A stretch of DNA of 43,644 bases from an uncultured Gemmiger sp. Lineage in GTDB: Bacteria > Bacillota > Clostridia > Oscillospirales > Ruminococcaceae. This document shows positions 7,438 to 16,044 of this stretch, one piece after another; the first letter of the stretch is position 1; every line of letters begins with the position of its first letter. Under the pieces are notes generated by a model that did not search any database, was not told where the DNA came from, and saw only the letters and a program-made list of their open reading frames with translations. The position numbers and the translations under genes were made by a program. The stretch spans positions 1-43,644 of the forward strand of contig CALWNP010000077.1 of the NCBI GenBank assembly GCA_944382835.1. Reading direction: 5' to 3'.

Positions 7438-7480
7438 ATTATATGCGCGGGAATTAGCAATGTCAAGCGTTAAATGCTAA
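7438..7480 (-). promoter_or_regulatory. hsp20 promoter with overlapping CIRCE-like operator
   Basis: Minus strand TTGACA (7466-7461), 17-nt spacer, TATAAT (7443-7438). The -35 box is inside a 9-9-9 inverted repeat (7454-7480) with TTAGCA at one end and TGCTAA at the other. The HrcA operator CIRCE is TTAGCACTC-N9-GAGTGCTAA; the six outer bases of each arm match and the inner three are degenerate. Confidence 0.7.
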
Positions 7481-7562
7481 AATTCACAAAAACGTCACAG
7501 TTGGCGGGAACTTTTTCAAAATCCGTCCTTATATCGAATAAAATCGATTTCTATAAGTTACA

Positions 7563-7589
7563 TTAGCAGTTATTCGTCTTAATTGCTAA
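7563..7589. promoter_or_regulatory. Second CIRCE-like inverted repeat
   Basis: TTAGCAGTT-N9-AATTGCTAA, with the same outer arms TTAGCA/TGCTAA and the same 9-9-9 spacing as the hsp20 operator, centred 109 bp from it. No gene starts here, so it may be an auxiliary operator for looping. Apart from these two repeats and the M42 terminator I see nothing in 7481-7734. Confidence 0.5.
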
Positions 7590-7677
7590 TGCAATTTCTC
7601 GAAAACCGCCGCAGATTCTCCGCGATGCAGCAACGGAAAACGAGGGCATTCCCCGAAAAGATCCCGCAAATGCAACA

Positions 7678-7718
7678 GGGGGCCCCTGTCCCAAGGCGTT
7701 CCTTGGGCAGAGGCCCCC
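7678..7718 (-). terminator. Hairpin after the M42 peptidase gene
   Basis: GGGGGCC (7678-7684) pairs with GGCCCCC (7712-7718), with an inner CCCAAGG/CCTTGGG stem. The T-run on the minus side is weak, so termination may be partial. Confidence 0.55.
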
Positions 7719-7734
7719 TTTGGATGGGATCCGA

Positions 7735-8784
7735 TCAGGCCAGTTCCAGGTAGAGGGAGGCCAGATTCATCGTGGCGTTCAAGGCGTCCAGATGGGTGCG
7801 CTCCATGCCGTGGGAGGCGTGCACGCCCGGGCCGATGAGGGCGGCCCGGCAGTCCATGCCGGCGCGCCAAGCAGCGGCCACATCCGAGCCGTAGTGGGGG
7901 TAGATGTCCACCGCGTAGTCCACACCGTTCTTCTTGGCCAGCTCCACCAGACGGCTGACCATGCCGTAGTCGTAGGGTCCGCCGCCGTCCTTGGCGCAGA
8001 CCGAGACCTGGTACTCGGTGCAGCTCAGGTCCTCACCGATGCAGCCCATATCCACCGCCAGCAGTTCGTCTACCGTGGGCAGAGTGGCGCCGCCGTGGCC
8101 CACCTCCTCGTGGACGGTGAGGGTGAAATAGGTCTCGAACCGGGGCCGGGTTCCGGTCTGCTGCATCTGCCACAGCAGGGTCAGCAGGCAGGCCGCGCTG
8201 GCCTTGTCATCCAGGAAACGGGACTTCACAAAGCCGCTGTCGGTGACAACGGTCTTGGGGTCGTAGCAGATGTAGTCGCCGGCGGCGATGCCCAGCGCCA
8301 CAACATCCTCTTTGTTGTGCACCTTCTCGTCGATGCGCACCGCCATGTTTTTCTCGTCCCTGGGACGGGTGGCTGCGTCGTCCTGCACATGGACCGACGG
8401 GGAGAGGCTGAGCACCGTGCCGGTGTAGACCTTGCCCTGGCGGATATAGATGCGGCAGTACTCGCCGTCCAGGGTGGGCAGCAGCGGCCCGCCCACCTTG
8501 GTGACCATCAGCATGCCGTCCTCGGTGATGGAGCGCACCATCAGGCCCAGGGTGTCCACATGGGCGCAGAGCCCCACCTTGCGGCCGGGTTCCCGGCCGG
8601 GCACCGTGATCACCAGGTTGCCCTTGTTGGTCCGCCGGGTGGCAAAGCCCAGTTTCTGGGCGATGCCCTCGGCCACCGTCACCACCTGTTCGGTAAAGCC
8701 GGTGGGGCTGTCCTGCCCCAGCAGTTTCTTCAGCGTATCCACCAGGAAGTCCTGACGGGCCCCCTGCATTGTTTCCTCTGTCAT
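7735..8784 (-). CDS. M42 family metallopeptidase (glutamyl aminopeptidase/PepA-like)
   Basis: 349 residues, the usual size for M42 di-zinc aminopeptidases. The metal and catalytic motifs are all present: GLCAHVDTLG (first His ligand and Asp), SRFLDDKASA (bridging Asp), VHEEVGHGGAT (catalytic Glu and ligand Glu), LLAVDMG (ligand Asp) and GVHASHGMERTH (final His). It would remove N-terminal residues from cytoplasmic peptides as a large tetrahedral oligomer. GGGAGGA precedes the ATG at 8784. It is followed by a hairpin and lies next to, but is separately transcribed from, the DUF5131 gene. Confidence 0.9.
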   Translation of the reverse strand: MTEETMQGARQDFLVDTLKKLLGQDSPTGFTEQVVTVAEGIAQKLGFATRRTNKGNLVITVPGREPGRKVGLCAHVDTLGLMVRSITEDGMLMVTKVGGPLLPTLDGEYCRIYIRQGKVYTGTVLSLSPSVHVQDDAATRPRDEKNMAVRIDEKVHNKEDVVALGIAAGDYICYDPKTVVTDSGFVKSRFLDDKASAACLLTLLWQMQQTGTRPRFETYFTLTVHEEVGHGGATLPTVDELLAVDMGCIGEDLSCTEYQVSVCAKDGGGPYDYGMVSRLVELAKKNGVDYAVDIYPHYGSDVAAAWRAGMDCRAALIGPGVHASHGMERTHLDALNATMNLASLYLELA

Positions 8785-8876
8785 CTTGATATCCTCCCTT
8801 TGTGAGCTCTGATTCCATCTTACAAAAATTTATCTCCGCTGGCAAGGGGATGCCGGCGGAAGGGAGTGTTTGCCCC

Positions 8877-9752
8877 TCAATCCCTGCACTTTCCGCAATC
8901 GGAACAGCCGTTGCAGATCAGGCGGCTGCCGCAGCGGTCGCACTGGCTGCGGTAATGGGGAACATACAGGTCCTCCTGGGGGATCGGGATGCCAAAATGG
9001 TCGGTCAGCTTCCACTCCATCGGCTTGCCCGCAAAATTCATGCCGGATTTGCTGGCCATCTCGCTCTGCACCAGCTTTTTGGGCAGATGGTAGCGCTTGC
9101 CGTCCTTGATGAAGACCGACCCGGTCTCGATGAAGCAGAAGGTGATGTTGTGGCGGACGCAGACGGCGCGCAGGTTTTTCACCCAATCAAAATGGCAGGG
9201 TCTGGCGCCGTCGTAGTTCTCGCCGCCGCAGACCACCTGCTCGATCACCCCGTCCCCCAGGTATGGTTCGATGTCCACCGGCCCGATCAGCGGCGCACAC
9301 ATGATGCCCTTGTGCCGGAAGGGCAGCTCCTTCAGAATCGGGATCCGCTCGTCGGCCCGGGCCTGGTTTTCGCAGGTGACGTTGAACATCACGTTGTCCC
9401 ATCCGCTGCCCCAGTTTTTCGGCAGGCACCGGGCCACCCGCTGGGGGCGTTTGGTAAGCAGGAAGAACCGGACGTCGGGGCGCTGGTAGATCAGATCCCA
9501 CGCCTCCTGCCGCCATGCGTCCGCTTCCTCCAGAAAGAAGTCCGAGGTCATGCAGACCCGGATCAGCTCCCCGCTCTGGATCTTATACCGCCCGTCCCGG
9601 TTCTTCTGGATGGGATAGTTGAACCCCGTCTTGGTCCGGTAGATCTCCGCCCCGTCCTTGTCCCGCAGCAGGTCCAGGAAATACATATAACAGTGCTGGC
9701 ACCCCTCGCTGCATTTGACGCAGCCATGCCATGGATTCCAGATATCGTGCAT
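8877..9752 (-). CDS. DUF5131 (phage Gp37/Gp68) family protein
   Basis: 291 residues. Begins MHDIWNPWHGCVKCSEGCQH-CYMY. The WNPW-GC-x-x-x-S-x-G-C-x-x-C-Y pattern resembles a radical-SAM-type cysteine triad and is the signature of the Gp37/Gp68 family. Internal motifs FFLLTKRPQRV, FNVTCENQARADERIPIL and VVCGGENYDGARP are also family-typical. The C-terminus carries an extra cysteine cluster, CDRCGSRLICNGCSDCGKC, which probably binds a metal. The biochemical function is not established, although the family is common in phages and genomes. Start at 9752 with GGAGGCGG, and promoter TTGTCC-17-TATAAT upstream. Confidence 0.85.
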   Translation of the reverse strand: MHDIWNPWHGCVKCSEGCQHCYMYFLDLLRDKDGAEIYRTKTGFNYPIQKNRDGRYKIQSGELIRVCMTSDFFLEEADAWRQEAWDLIYQRPDVRFFLLTKRPQRVARCLPKNWGSGWDNVMFNVTCENQARADERIPILKELPFRHKGIMCAPLIGPVDIEPYLGDGVIEQVVCGGENYDGARPCHFDWVKNLRAVCVRHNITFCFIETGSVFIKDGKRYHLPKKLVQSEMASKSGMNFAGKPMEWKLTDHFGIPIPQEDLYVPHYRSQCDRCGSRLICNGCSDCGKCRD

Positions 9753-9784
9753 TGCTCCGCCTCCATGTAACGTTCCTTTTGACC

Positions 9785-9813
9785 ATTATACCGGAGCGTC
9801 CCGTCTCGGACAA
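9785..9813 (-). promoter_or_regulatory. Promoter of the DUF5131 gene
   Basis: Minus strand TTGTCC (9813-9808), 17-nt spacer, TATAAT (9790-9785), about 33 nt upstream of the start codon. Confidence 0.65.
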
Positions 9814-9888
9814 GTCCGCACCCTTTGGCCCCCTTTCGGGCCGCGGCGGGACGGCGGAAAATATTTTTGATGATCGCTGCATCTGCTA

Positions 9889-9917
9889 TTGCCACGGACA
9901 GTTCTCCAGAGTATAAT
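9889..9917 (+). promoter_or_regulatory. Promoter of dsdA
   Basis: TTGCCA (9889-9894), 17-nt spacer, TATAAT (9912-9917), giving a leader of about 54 nt before the ATG at 9978. Confidence 0.65.
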
Positions 9918-9977
9918 GTGGCACAACATTCGGTTCCGACGCAACAGATCACGGATTTTGCGAGGGGAGTTTTTGAA

Positions 9978-11297
9978 ATGGACAAGCGTTTTCAGCATTT
10001 TCTCGACACCATTCCCGCTGTGGCGGACGCAGCCGCCCTGCGCGAGACCTTCTGGCTGAACGACCGAAAGCTGCCCGCCGACCGGCAACCCACTCCCGCC
10101 GTCTCCCCGGCCCAGATTGAGGACGCACGGGCCCGGCTGGAACGTTTTGCTCCCTACCTGGCCCTGGTGTTTCCGGAAACGGCGGAAAACAACGGCCTGA
10201 TCGAATCCGAGCTGGCCGAGATTCCCGCCATGAAGGAATATCTCAACCAAGAATATCAGGCGGGGATCACCGGACGCCTGATGCTGAAAAAGGACAGCGA
10301 CCTGCCCATTGCCGGCTCGGTCAAGGCCCGCGGCGGGATCTATGAGGTCCTCAAGCACGCTGAGGATCTGGCTTTTGCGGCCGGGATGCTCCATCCGGAG
10401 GACGACTACCGGATTCTGGCCGAAGAGCGGTTCCGGGAATTCTTCGGCCGCCACACCATCCAGGTGGGCAGCACCGGCAATCTGGGAATGAGCATCGGCA
10501 TCATGAGCGCCAAGCTGGGCTTCCGGGTCATCGTTCACATGTCGGCGGACGCCAAGCAGTGGAAAAAAGACCTGCTGCGCAGCCGGGGCGTGACGGTGAT
10601 GGAGTATCAACAGGACTACTGCGCGGCGGTGGAACAGGGGCGCAAGAACTCCGAGCAGGACCCCATGAGCTACTTTGTGGACGACGAGAACTCAGTCAAT
10701 CTGTTTCTGGGATACGCCGTGGCGGGAAAGCGGCTGGCCGACCAGCTGGCCCGTCAGCAGATCCCGGTGGACGCAGACCACCCGCTGTTCGTCTATCTCC
10801 CCTGCGGCATCGGCGGTGCGCCGGGCGGCGTGACTTTCGGGCTGCAGCAGGTGTTCGGGGACAACGTCCACTGCTTCTTCACCGAGCCCACCCACGCCTG
10901 CTGCATGCTGCTGGGGATGGCAACCGGGCTGCATGACAAGGTTTCGGTCCAGGACTTCGGCATCGACGGAAAAACTGAGGCAGACGGCCTGGCCGTGGGT
11001 CGTCCCTCCGCCTTTGTGGGCCGGGTCATGGAACCCATGCTTTCCGGCATTGCCACCATCTCGGATTTCCGTCTCTACGACCTGATGCGGGCTTTGCTGA
11101 ACACCGAGAACACCTTTATCGAGCCCAGCTCCTGCGCCGCCTTTGCCGCCCTGATCCGTCCCGGGGATCTGCAGCGGTATCTGCGCGCCCAGGGCCTGGA
11201 GGAACAGATGCCCAACGCCGCCCACATTGCCTGGGCCACCGGCGGCAGGATGGTTCCCCCCGAAATGCGGGAACTCTATCTGCACACCGGTTTGTAA
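9978..11297 (+). CDS. dsdA: D-serine ammonia-lyase
   Basis: 439 residues, close to the 442 of E. coli DsdA. It is a PLP fold-type II enzyme turning D-serine into pyruvate and ammonia in the cytoplasm. The Schiff-base lysine is K116 in IAGSVKARGG. The phosphate-binding glycine loop is GSTGNLGMS, followed by GFRVIVHMSADAKQWKKDLL. PCGIGGAPGGVTFG and FIEPSSCAAFAAL are also diagnostic of DsdA. I start at 9978 because GAGGGGAG lies 8 nt before it and the longer frame to 9825 crosses the promoter. No LysR-type dsdC gene is adjacent. Detoxification or use of D-serine in the gut is the likely role. Confidence 0.95.
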   Translation: MDKRFQHFLDTIPAVADAAALRETFWLNDRKLPADRQPTPAVSPAQIEDARARLERFAPYLALVFPETAENNGLIESELAEIPAMKEYLNQEYQAGITGRLMLKKDSDLPIAGSVKARGGIYEVLKHAEDLAFAAGMLHPEDDYRILAEERFREFFGRHTIQVGSTGNLGMSIGIMSAKLGFRVIVHMSADAKQWKKDLLRSRGVTVMEYQQDYCAAVEQGRKNSEQDPMSYFVDDENSVNLFLGYAVAGKRLADQLARQQIPVDADHPLFVYLPCGIGGAPGGVTFGLQQVFGDNVHCFFTEPTHACCMLLGMATGLHDKVSVQDFGIDGKTEADGLAVGRPSAFVGRVMEPMLSGIATISDFRLYDLMRALLNTENTFIEPSSCAAFAALIRPGDLQRYLRAQGLEEQMPNAAHIAWATGGRMVPPEMRELYLHTGL

Positions 11298-11342
11298 CTT
11301 CTTACGCCGGCAATCCCGATGTGCTTTTCCGCTCCCCTGTGG

Positions 11343-11348
11343 TATACT
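11343..11348 (+). promoter_or_regulatory. Extended -10 box of the PAP2 gene
   Basis: TGGTATACT with TATACT at 11343-11348; the -35 is not recognisable. It lies 80 nt upstream of the GTG start at 11430. Confidence 0.4.
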
Positions 11349-11429
11349 TCTATCAACGGAACCGCGGAAAGCCCCGGGCGAAACCCGCCGGGGGCACCGG
11401 AAAAACAAAGGAAGCGAGGAAAGTATTTC

Positions 11430-12299
11430 GTGAACAGGAACACCACCTTTCTGCCCCGGCACACGCTGTATGGGGCCATCGTCGTCGCGCTGATCCTGAT
11501 GGCATTGGGGTCCTTTGTGGATTACTCCCTTTCCTCGGCGCTGTATGACTCCTCCAATCCCTTTGCAATGTTTTTCGCCGCCTACGGCGCCATTCCCGCG
11601 CCTCTGGGCTGTGTGGCGGCGGGCACCCTCTTTGTCTGCGGGCGCAGCCGGGAGCGGGCCATCCCGGGCATGTTGCAGGGGGCGGGTGGCCTTTTGCTGC
11701 TGGTCCTGGGAGCGGCGCTGGCCTGCTTTGTCCCCATCCGCTATCTGCCGGTATCGCCAGTCCTGCTGACCGGGGTCGGGCTGGTCCTCTCCGCCGGCAC
11801 CGTCCTGCTCGTCCGCCGTCTGGCCAAAGGAGCGGACCGGGCGGTCCTCAACCGGGCGGGGCTGGCCATCCTGCTGGTCATCCTCTGCGAGCTGCTGGTG
11901 GTCAATCTCATCAAGGTGTGCTGGGGACGCCCCCGGATGCGGCTGGTGGTCAGCCATCCCGAAGCCTATTTCTTCCCCTGGTGGCGCCGGGGAGCCGCGC
12001 TGAAAGGTCTCCTCATGGCCGCCGGCGTGGGGGCCGACGAGTTCAAATCCTTCCCTTCTGCCCACACCGCCAACGCCGCCACCATGCTGTTGCTGGGGCT
12101 GGTTCCTTATCTGAAACCCTCACTGCAACACTACAAAAAGGCCCTGGTGGCCTTCGGCTTCGGATGGACCGCCGTGGTGGCCCTCTCCCGGATCATGCTG
12201 GGCGCCCACTATCTCACCGACACAGCGGTGGGCTTTCTCATCGGGTTTCTGAGCGTATACCTGATCTGCGGCGCCCTTTTCCGGCCCCGGAAGGCGTAA
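11430..12299 (+). CDS. PAP2-superfamily membrane phosphatase
   Basis: 289 residues with about six membrane helices. The three phosphatase motifs are intact: KVCWGRPRMR (K-x6-RP), FPSAHTAN (PSGH-type) and SRIMLGAHYLTDTAVG (SR-x5-H-x3-D). These residues form the phosphoryl-enzyme site facing outside or periplasm-equivalent space. Family members dephosphorylate lipid phosphates such as undecaprenyl pyrophosphate or phosphatidylglycerol phosphate; the exact substrate is open. I use the GTG at 11430, which has AGGAAAG 7 nt upstream; the upstream part of the frame (from 11319) overlaps the promoter. A strong terminator follows. Confidence 0.88.
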   Translation: MNRNTTFLPRHTLYGAIVVALILMALGSFVDYSLSSALYDSSNPFAMFFAAYGAIPAPLGCVAAGTLFVCGRSRERAIPGMLQGAGGLLLLVLGAALACFVPIRYLPVSPVLLTGVGLVLSAGTVLLVRRLAKGADRAVLNRAGLAILLVILCELLVVNLIKVCWGRPRMRLVVSHPEAYFFPWWRRGAALKGLLMAAGVGADEFKSFPSAHTANAATMLLLGLVPYLKPSLQHYKKALVAFGFGWTAVVALSRIMLGAHYLTDTAVGFLIGFLSVYLICGALFRPRKA

Positions 12300-12309
12300 A
12301 ATTTTCGAG

Positions 12310-12355
12310 AACAAGGCGGCGCTGTCCCCCCACGGAACAGCGCCGCCTTGTTTTT
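12310..12355 (+). terminator. Rho-independent terminator
   Basis: AACAAGGCGGCGCTGT pairs with ACAGCGCCGCCTTGT and runs into TTTTT; an 11-nt loop. It ends the PAP2 transcript, just before the convergent GH2 gene. Confidence 0.9.
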
Positions 12356-12409
12356 ATGTGAAAATCATGGGGTTATCAGCTTGCCCGGTTGCCGCTGTAC
12401 CGCAGCGGC

Positions 12410-14602
12410 TCAGTCTTTGGGGATCTGGTTGAGGGCCGCGTTGAGCTTGTGCACTAGCTCCGGCGTCACCAGCCCGCCCAGCTGTTTCAGGGTAGCTTCC
12501 ACGCTCATCTGTTCCATGGCACGGACCACCGATTCCGGCAGCTGGATGTTCTTGGCCACATCGCCGTAGGCCGCTGCGGCCTTTTCCTTCAGCGGCGCCA
12601 CCAGTTCCTCAAACACCCGCTGCGCTTCGGGGCTCGCCTTGATTTCCGCCACCGAGTTCTTGATGGAGAAATACCCTTCCCGCACAATCTCGTCCTCCCG
12701 GTCAAACCAGTTGATCACCTGACGTCCCGGCTTGCAGTAGGCGGGGTTGGGCTTGTCCACCCGGCGGATGGTCATGGAATCCCGCAGATCCCCGGCCACC
12801 GCCTCAATCCTATGCGTCCCGGTCAGGGGCACCGTAAAGACAAAGACATGTTCTCCGCTCCGGGTCCCTGCCTCTTTGCCGTCCACCAGCAGGGTGACCC
12901 GGGGCTGGTTGGAGTAGACCCGGATTTCGGTGCTGTCACCGGTGCGGTCGGTGTAGCGGCGGCCGCAGAGATGGACAAAGGGTTCCTTGCTCAGATAAGC
13001 CTTGTAAATGTAGAAGGCGTCCTTTTTGGTCTTGCGGTCAAAGGTGACCAGGCCCTTCTGGTTCTGGCCCGGCTTGCCCCCCTCGTCCCGGCCGTCGGCG
13101 CCGAAATCGAACATGTTCCAGCAGTGCATGGCCCAGATGTAGGGGCGCTCCGACCACATTTTCAGCATGTGTTCATGGTAGAGGGCCTGGTACCCTTCGG
13201 TCCAGTCCCCTTTTTCGGGGTGCTCGGCCTGGTAGGCGGGGTTGGCGTCGGCGCCGTACTCCGACAGGCCGATGACGGCGTCGGGATGGTTGCGGTGGAA
13301 CTCGTCGAACCAGCGGTCGTTCTGGTCCCAGTCCCCCACATACCAGCCGTAGTAGAGGTTGTAGCTGCGGATGTCCGACAGCATCACAAAGGGATCGTCG
13401 GGGTCCAGCATGAAGGCGTGGGCCATGGTGGTGGGCCGGGTGGGGTCCAGCCGGTGACAGAGGTCGTTGAGCCGGTGATGGTTTTCCACCAGGTCCTCGG
13501 TGACGCCGCCGGTGGCGGTGATCTCGTTGGAAAGCCCCCAGCAGACGATGCTGGGATGGTTGTAGTTCTGCACCACCAGTTCCCGCATCTGGGACAGGCT
13601 GTTCTCCCGCGCGGTGGGCATATGCTCGGTGATGTAGGGGATTTCGGCCCAGACGATGAGCCCCTTCTCGTCGCACAGGTCATACACATATTGGTCCTGC
13701 TGGTAGTGGGCCAGCCGCACCGTGTTGGCCCCCATCTCCAGCAGCAGGGCGATGTCCTCGGCGTGTTCTTTTTCGGTCAGGGCGTTGCCCAGCCCCTGCC
13801 GGTCCTGGTGGCGGGCCGCGCCGCAGAGGCGGTAGGGGGTCCCGTTGAGGAGGAAGCCCCTTTCCGGGTCAAAGCCGATGGTCCGGCAGCCGAAGCGCAC
13901 CGTCACCTCGTCCCCGGGCAGTTTGGCGGTGCAGGTATAGAGGTAGGGGTCCGCCACGCCGTTCCAGAGATGGACCTGTTCCAGGGTGAACACAGCACAG
14001 GCTTTGCCATCCTCCACCGGGGCGGTTTTGCTCTCTTGCCCGATGGTGAAGGTCACCTCTTGCGCCGGGCCCTCCACCCAGGCCTCCGCCTGCACCCGGG
14101 CGGTCTTCCCTTCCACCGTGGGGGTCACCTTGACCCCGCAGCTGCCCCAGTACCCCAGGGCAAAGTGGGCCGCCGGCACGATGATCTGCCGCATCGGGCG
14201 GTAGATGCCGCCGTAAAAGGTGAAGTCCGCCTTCTGGGGGTAGACCTCCCGGTTTTTGCCGTTGTCCGCCTCCACCGTCAGGGTATTGTCCCCCTCTTTC
14301 AGAAAGCCGGTGATGTTGCAGCGGAAGGTGGAATAGCCGCCCCGGTGTTCGGTCACCTTCTGCCCGTTGAGGCAGACGGTGCAGCTCTGGGCCACCCCGG
14401 CAAATTCCAGCCAGACCTCCTCCCCGGGGGCCAGGCGGGGGCGTTTCAGGGTGCGTTCATAACGGCATCTTCCGCGGAAATAATCGTTGCCGCCGTCGGT
14501 GCCGTCCTTGGCGTTCCAGGTGTGGGGCACCGTCACCTCTATGGTTTCGCAGCCGGGTTTGGTAAACTGCCAGCCGCCGGAAAGAATCTCTAGATGTCTC
14601 AT
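12410..14602 (-). CDS. Glycoside hydrolase family 2 protein (beta-galactosidase/beta-glucuronidase type)
   Basis: 730 residues without a signal peptide, so intracellular. The order is the GH2 sugar-binding domain (VPHTWNAKDG, YFRGRCRYERTL, GGYSTFRCNITGFL), the immunoglobulin-like domain, and a TIM barrel with acid/base E360 in CWGLSNE and nucleophile E448 in VIGLSEYGAD. The region after residue 600 is an added domain with a helical C-terminus. VRLAHYQQDQYVYDLCDEKG is also typical. The exact sugar cannot be told. The gene lies 62 bp downstream of the GPH carrier on the same strand, with AAGGAGG before its ATG, and a hairpin in the gap could reduce its expression relative to the carrier. Confidence 0.9.
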   Translation of the reverse strand: MRHLEILSGGWQFTKPGCETIEVTVPHTWNAKDGTDGGNDYFRGRCRYERTLKRPRLAPGEEVWLEFAGVAQSCTVCLNGQKVTEHRGGYSTFRCNITGFLKEGDNTLTVEADNGKNREVYPQKADFTFYGGIYRPMRQIIVPAAHFALGYWGSCGVKVTPTVEGKTARVQAEAWVEGPAQEVTFTIGQESKTAPVEDGKACAVFTLEQVHLWNGVADPYLYTCTAKLPGDEVTVRFGCRTIGFDPERGFLLNGTPYRLCGAARHQDRQGLGNALTEKEHAEDIALLLEMGANTVRLAHYQQDQYVYDLCDEKGLIVWAEIPYITEHMPTARENSLSQMRELVVQNYNHPSIVCWGLSNEITATGGVTEDLVENHHRLNDLCHRLDPTRPTTMAHAFMLDPDDPFVMLSDIRSYNLYYGWYVGDWDQNDRWFDEFHRNHPDAVIGLSEYGADANPAYQAEHPEKGDWTEGYQALYHEHMLKMWSERPYIWAMHCWNMFDFGADGRDEGGKPGQNQKGLVTFDRKTKKDAFYIYKAYLSKEPFVHLCGRRYTDRTGDSTEIRVYSNQPRVTLLVDGKEAGTRSGEHVFVFTVPLTGTHRIEAVAGDLRDSMTIRRVDKPNPAYCKPGRQVINWFDREDEIVREGYFSIKNSVAEIKASPEAQRVFEELVAPLKEKAAAAYGDVAKNIQLPESVVRAMEQMSVEATLKQLGGLVTPELVHKLNAALNQIPKD

Positions 14603-14627
14603 TACAAAATCCTCCTTACTGGGAAAA

Positions 14628-14653
14628 CGGGTCTGCGGACATCCGCAAACCCG
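14628..14653 (-). terminator. Intercistronic hairpin between GPH carrier and GH2
   Basis: On the minus strand CGGGTTTGCGGA pairs with TCCGCAGACCCG around a 2-nt loop and is followed by TTTT. This looks like an attenuating terminator in the operon or the 3' end of the carrier message. Confidence 0.55.
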
Positions 14654-14664
14654 CTTTGTGGGAA

Positions 14665-16017
14665 TCAGGAATTGGTGTTTTTCTGGGCTTCCGCCTGCTT
14701 TTTCTGGGCCTCAAAGGCGGCAGCTCTGGGTTCCAGCTTGGCGAAGGCCAAGGCGCAGAGGCCGATGACCACCAGCAGGATGGCGGGAACCAGGGAGAAG
14801 TCTGCTCGGATCATCATGAGGGCGCTGGCCGGCTGTTCGGTCACCCCTTCGGCGGAGACATACCCCGCCAGCATCAGCAGCATACCGGTGATCCAGGAGC
14901 CCAGGGAGGCGCCCAGCTTGGAGGCAAAGTTGGCCAGGATGCCGGAGGAGCCGTCCATCCGGGGCAGGCCGATCATCTCGTTGTAGTTGCAGATGTTCAT
15001 GATGAAGAGGATGCCGTAGTAAGCCAAAGGCAGGGTGGCGAAGGTGCCCAGGGCGTAACCGGTGTAGACGCCGGGCAGGAAGGCGCCGGAGAAGAAGGCG
15101 ATGACATAGCCCACCACACCGATGCAGCAGAAGGCAAAGATCATCTTGCCCATGGACCCGATCTTTTTCATGATGGCCGGGAAGAGGGTCATCAGGGGCA
15201 GCAGCACGATGGAGAAGATGGACATGATGCCCATGGCATCCATGCTGCCCACAATCCATTTGAAGTAATAGCTGCCCACCGCCAGGTTGGTGATGATGTT
15301 GTAGCTGAGCATGATGATGGCGTAATACCAGACATACTTGTTGCGGCGGAAGAGCAGGAAGATTTCCTGCAGCCGGATGGGCTCCTGCTTGGAGCTGGCG
15401 TCCACCGCCGGGTCCTCCTTGCACAGGAAGAAGCACAGCAGGCCGATGAGGGTAGCGGCCGCCATGATGACGGCGATGAGGGCGGTCCAGCCGGCGGCGC
15501 TGGTGGCAATGCGGCCCATCAGCAGGGGGAAGGCGATGCTCATGATCATCGAAGCGGCCATGGTGACGATGCCGCCGTAGGAGGCCATCTTGCGCATCAG
15601 AACAGGGTTGTTGCTCAAAAAGCGGATGGTCTAGGGGTTGAGCGCCGCATTGCGGAAGGTGGCAAAGAGGGAGAAGGTGAGACTGTACATGCAAAAGATC
15701 CAGACGCATTTCACCACATTGCTCCAGGCCGGGTTGCCCGCAAAGAGCAGCACGGTGCAGATGGTCTGACCGATGATGCACAGCTCATAGGGACGGCCCT
15801 TGCCCAGCTTGGAGTGGGTGTTGTCCACCAGCCAGCCGGCAAAGATGTCGGTGAAGGCGTCCAGGATCTTGCTGGCGAAGAGCAGCGAGCCCACCACCGC
15901 AATGTTGATGCCCAGGGTATCCGAGGCATAGATGGACAGATAATTCAGTACGATCAGGTTGACCCAGGCCGCGGAAATGTCCGAAGATTTCCACGCCATC
16001 AGCCGGCCGAATCCCAA
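14665..16017 (-). pseudogene. GPH-type sugar:cation symporter, interrupted by an in-frame TAG
   Basis: The reading frame encodes a GPH (melibiose/glucuronide) carrier of about 450 residues. An N-terminal 128 residues, including FGRLMAWKSSDISAAWVNLI and SKLGKGRPYELC, are followed by TAG at 15633-15631. The frame then continues unchanged (TIRFLSNNPVLMRKMASYGG through the C-terminus, AFEAQKKQAEAQKNTNS). Both halves are well conserved, so the lesion looks recent. The 5' end is also odd: no ATG is in frame, only TTG at 16017 without a good ribosome site, while an ATG at 16024 is one frame off across a TTTT run. Two possible lesions make it a likely pseudogene, unless the amber codon is read through. 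It would import the substrate of the neighbouring GH2/GH43 enzymes. Confidence 0.75.
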
Positions 16018-16030
16018 AAGTCATCTTTTG

Positions 16031-16044
16031 GTGATAACCGTCAC
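16031..16044. promoter_or_regulatory. GTGA-N6-TCAC operator-like dyad
   Basis: GTGATAACCGTCAC lies in the intergenic space between the divergent GPH and GH43 genes, immediately upstream of the GPH start. The form GTGA-N6-TCAC is that of CRP/FNR-type sites and also fits part of the LacI-type consensus. The regulator is unknown. Confidence 0.35.

Noticed and set aside
8877-9752. DUF5131 gene as evidence of a prophage
   Set aside because: The family name comes from a phage, but the gene is common in chromosomes and no phage structural or integrase gene is nearby.
15631-15633. General recoding of TAG as a sense codon
   Set aside because: TAG terminates the small gene at 22137-22394 and the frame ending at 29146. 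A single internal TAG is better explained by mutation.
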